NCBI GenBank assembly: GCA_025455895.1
Contig: JALOLQ010000133.1
Coordinates: forward strand, 1-7,007
Reading direction: 5' to 3'
Length of the DNA: 7,007 nucleotides
Source: Solirubrobacteraceae bacterium
GTDB lineage: Bacteria; Actinomycetota; Thermoleophilia; Solirubrobacterales; Solirubrobacteraceae
Position 1 is the stretch's first letter. The number at the start of each line of letters is the position of its first letter. Under the pieces are notes generated by a model. It did no database searches. It saw nothing but the letters and a program-made list of their open reading frames with translations, and was not told the origin of the DNA. The translations under genes were made by a program, and so were the position numbers. Shown here in pieces: positions 6,264-7,007 of the stretch.

Positions 6264-6277
6264 CACCGTCGACGGTG
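6264..6277. promoter_or_regulatory. perfect 14-bp palindrome in the divergent intergenic region
   Basis: CACCGTCGACGGTG is exactly self-complementary, centred between 6270 and 6271, 60 bp upstream of the transporter ATG and just upstream of the TTGACC of the plus-strand promoter candidate. A dimeric regulator controlling either or both divergent genes could bind here. No known consensus was recognised, and no regulator gene lies beside it in the window. Confidence 0.4.
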
Positions 6278-6280
6278 GCG

Positions 6281-6312
6281 TTGACCGATTCGCTGCCTGA
6301 GAAGGGTACCCT
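6281..6312 (+). promoter_or_regulatory. candidate promoter of the HAD gene
   Basis: TTGACC (6281-6286) resembles a -35 and TACCCT (6307-6312) fits a TANNNT -10. The 20-nt spacing is longer than ideal, so the -10 is the firmer part. The transcript would start near 6319, about 45 nt before the ATG at 6364. Because the -10 lies in the palindrome GGGTACCC, the minus strand also reads TACCCT (6308-6303), which could serve the divergent transporter gene. Confidence 0.4.
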
Positions 6313-6319
6313 GCCCGCG

Positions 6320-6346
6320 CTGCGCGCGCGCCGATGTGGCGCGCAG
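6320..6346 (+). repeat. GC-rich hairpin at the predicted 5' end of the HAD mRNA
   Basis: CTGCGCGC (6320-6327) pairs perfectly with GCGCGCAG (6339-6346) around an 11-nt loop. It begins within a base or two of the predicted transcription start and ends 17 nt before the ATG. A 5' stem like this may stabilise the mRNA or act as an operator. The region between it and the ATG has no clear Shine-Dalgarno. Confidence 0.45.
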
Positions 6347-6363
6347 GCACGTGAACCCCCTGC

Positions 6364-6879
6364 ATGTCCGGCAAACCGCTGCTCCTGGTCGACGTCGACG
6401 GCGTGATCTCGCTGTTCGGCTTCCCCTCGGACGAACGTCCACCCGGGAGGTGGGCGAGCGTCGACGGGATGCCCCATCTCCTTTCGGCCGAGGCGGCCCG
6501 GCACCTGCTCGCCCTGACCGCCCGCTACGAGCCCGTCTGGTGCACCGGCTGGGAGGACCGCGCCAACGAGCACCTGCCGCACGCCCTTGGGCTCGGCCCG
6601 TGGCCGTACCTGTCGTTCGACCACGCCTCCGGGCCGGGCTGCACCACCGCCGGCCACTGGAAGCTCACGGCGATCGACGCCCACGCCGGCCCCCACCGCC
6701 CGCTCGCCTGGATCGACGACGCCTTCAACGACGCCTGCCACACCTGGGCCGCCGCCCGCCCGGGGCCGACGCTGTTGGTCGAGACCGACCCGACCCAGGG
6801 CATGACGGAGGACCACCGCGCGCGCCTCGACGAGTGGGCCACCCAGCTGCGCAGCGGGGTTCCCGGGCGTCCGGACTAG
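6364..6879 (+). CDS. small HAD-fold protein (HAD_SAK_2-like)
   Basis: This 171-residue protein carries the haloacid dehalogenase-type motifs in order: DVDGV (Asp10 and Asp12, nucleophile and acid/base pair), CTGW (Thr61, motif II), HWKL (Lys100, motif III) and WIDDAFND (Asp118/Asp119, motif IV, metal binding). There is no large cap domain. The pattern VWCTGWEDRANEHL, WKL, RPLAWIDD, LLVETDPTQGMTEDH matches what I know of the HAD domain named after Swiss Army Knife RNA-repair proteins (HAD_SAK_2), which also occurs as stand-alone actinobacterial proteins of this size. A metal-dependent phosphatase or phosphohydrolase activity is therefore likely; the substrate, and any role in RNA repair, is not shown. 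The ATG at 6364 puts the first beta strand immediately after the start, as the fold requires. It is transcribed divergently from the transporter and ends at TAG 6877-6879. Confidence 0.85.
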   Translation: MSGKPLLLVDVDGVISLFGFPSDERPPGRWASVDGMPHLLSAEAARHLLALTARYEPVWCTGWEDRANEHLPHALGLGPWPYLSFDHASGPGCTTAGHWKLTAIDAHAGPHRPLAWIDDAFNDACHTWAAARPGPTLLVETDPTQGMTEDHRARLDEWATQLRSGVPGRPD

Positions 6880-7007
6880 CCCGAAGCGTCGCTGTGCACG
6901 GACAGCGGGCGCGTGCGGGTTGTCCGTAGGCGAGAGCGGCCGGATGCATCAGCGCCCGCTCGGCGTTCCATCCGACCGCCCGCGGCTCCTGCGCATCCCC
7001 GGAGTGC
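6880..7007. other. non-coding right flank with inverted repeats
   Basis: No gene is supported in these 128 bp. ACGGACA (6898-6904) and TGTCCGT (6921-6927) form a 7-bp inverted repeat with a 16-nt loop, 18 bp after the HAD stop. CGGATG (6941-6946) and CATCCG (6969-6974) form a weaker one. Neither is followed by a T-run. The first could end the HAD transcript or be an operator for a gene beyond the window; TTGTCCG (6920-6926) matches the half-site of the palindrome at 5266-5282. Confidence 0.45.

Noticed and set aside
5311..6816. A longer transporter start, up to 501 residues.
   Set aside because: The added N-terminal part is hydrophilic, overlaps the HAD gene antisense and has no family similarity; membrane helix 1 begins directly at ATG 6204.

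Overview
The window is very GC-rich, with tightly packed genes, GTG starts and TANNNT-type -10 elements. Together with the protein sequences this suggests a high-GC actinobacterium, possibly of the Thermoleophilia/Solirubrobacterales type; that taxonomic guess is an inference. Seven genes are supported: five in a row on the minus strand, a sixth minus-strand gene upstream of them, and one plus-strand gene at the right.

Reading in the direction of minus-strand transcription, a 160-bp regulatory region (5151-5310) precedes a class III PLP aminotransferase (3780-5150), a PucR/CdaR-family regulator (2140-3771), alanine dehydrogenase ald (1109-2114), rpsL (687-1082) and rpsG (209-676). The gaps between them are only 8, 25, 26 and 10 bp. 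The first three form a plausible amine or omega-amino-acid catabolic module. The transaminase would pass the amino group to pyruvate, giving L-alanine; alanine dehydrogenase would regenerate pyruvate, releasing ammonium and NADH; and the PucR-type protein would sense an inducer, as AdeR does for ald in Bacillus subtilis. It is unusual that this module runs directly into the ribosomal rpsL-rpsG pair, and that fusA does not follow within the 208 bp after rpsG.

The ald gene is damaged. Codons 1-104 and the last 229 or so codons align residue for residue with canonical Ald numbering, but about 43 codons between them are missing and the reading frame changes at the junction (about 1799-1803). The estimated loss is 128 bp. 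The shifted frame meets no stop and runs in frame into rpsL, so automated calling could report a false Ald-S12 fusion.

To the right, a DMT/EamA-type transporter (5311-6204, minus) and a small HAD-fold protein (6364-6879, plus) diverge from a 159-bp region. That region holds a perfect 14-bp palindrome, a GGGTACCC element that gives a -10-like hexamer on both strands, and a GC-rich hairpin near the predicted start of the plus-strand transcript. The last 128 bp and the first 208 bp hold no gene I can support, only inverted repeats. No tRNA, rRNA, CRISPR array or insertion sequence was seen.
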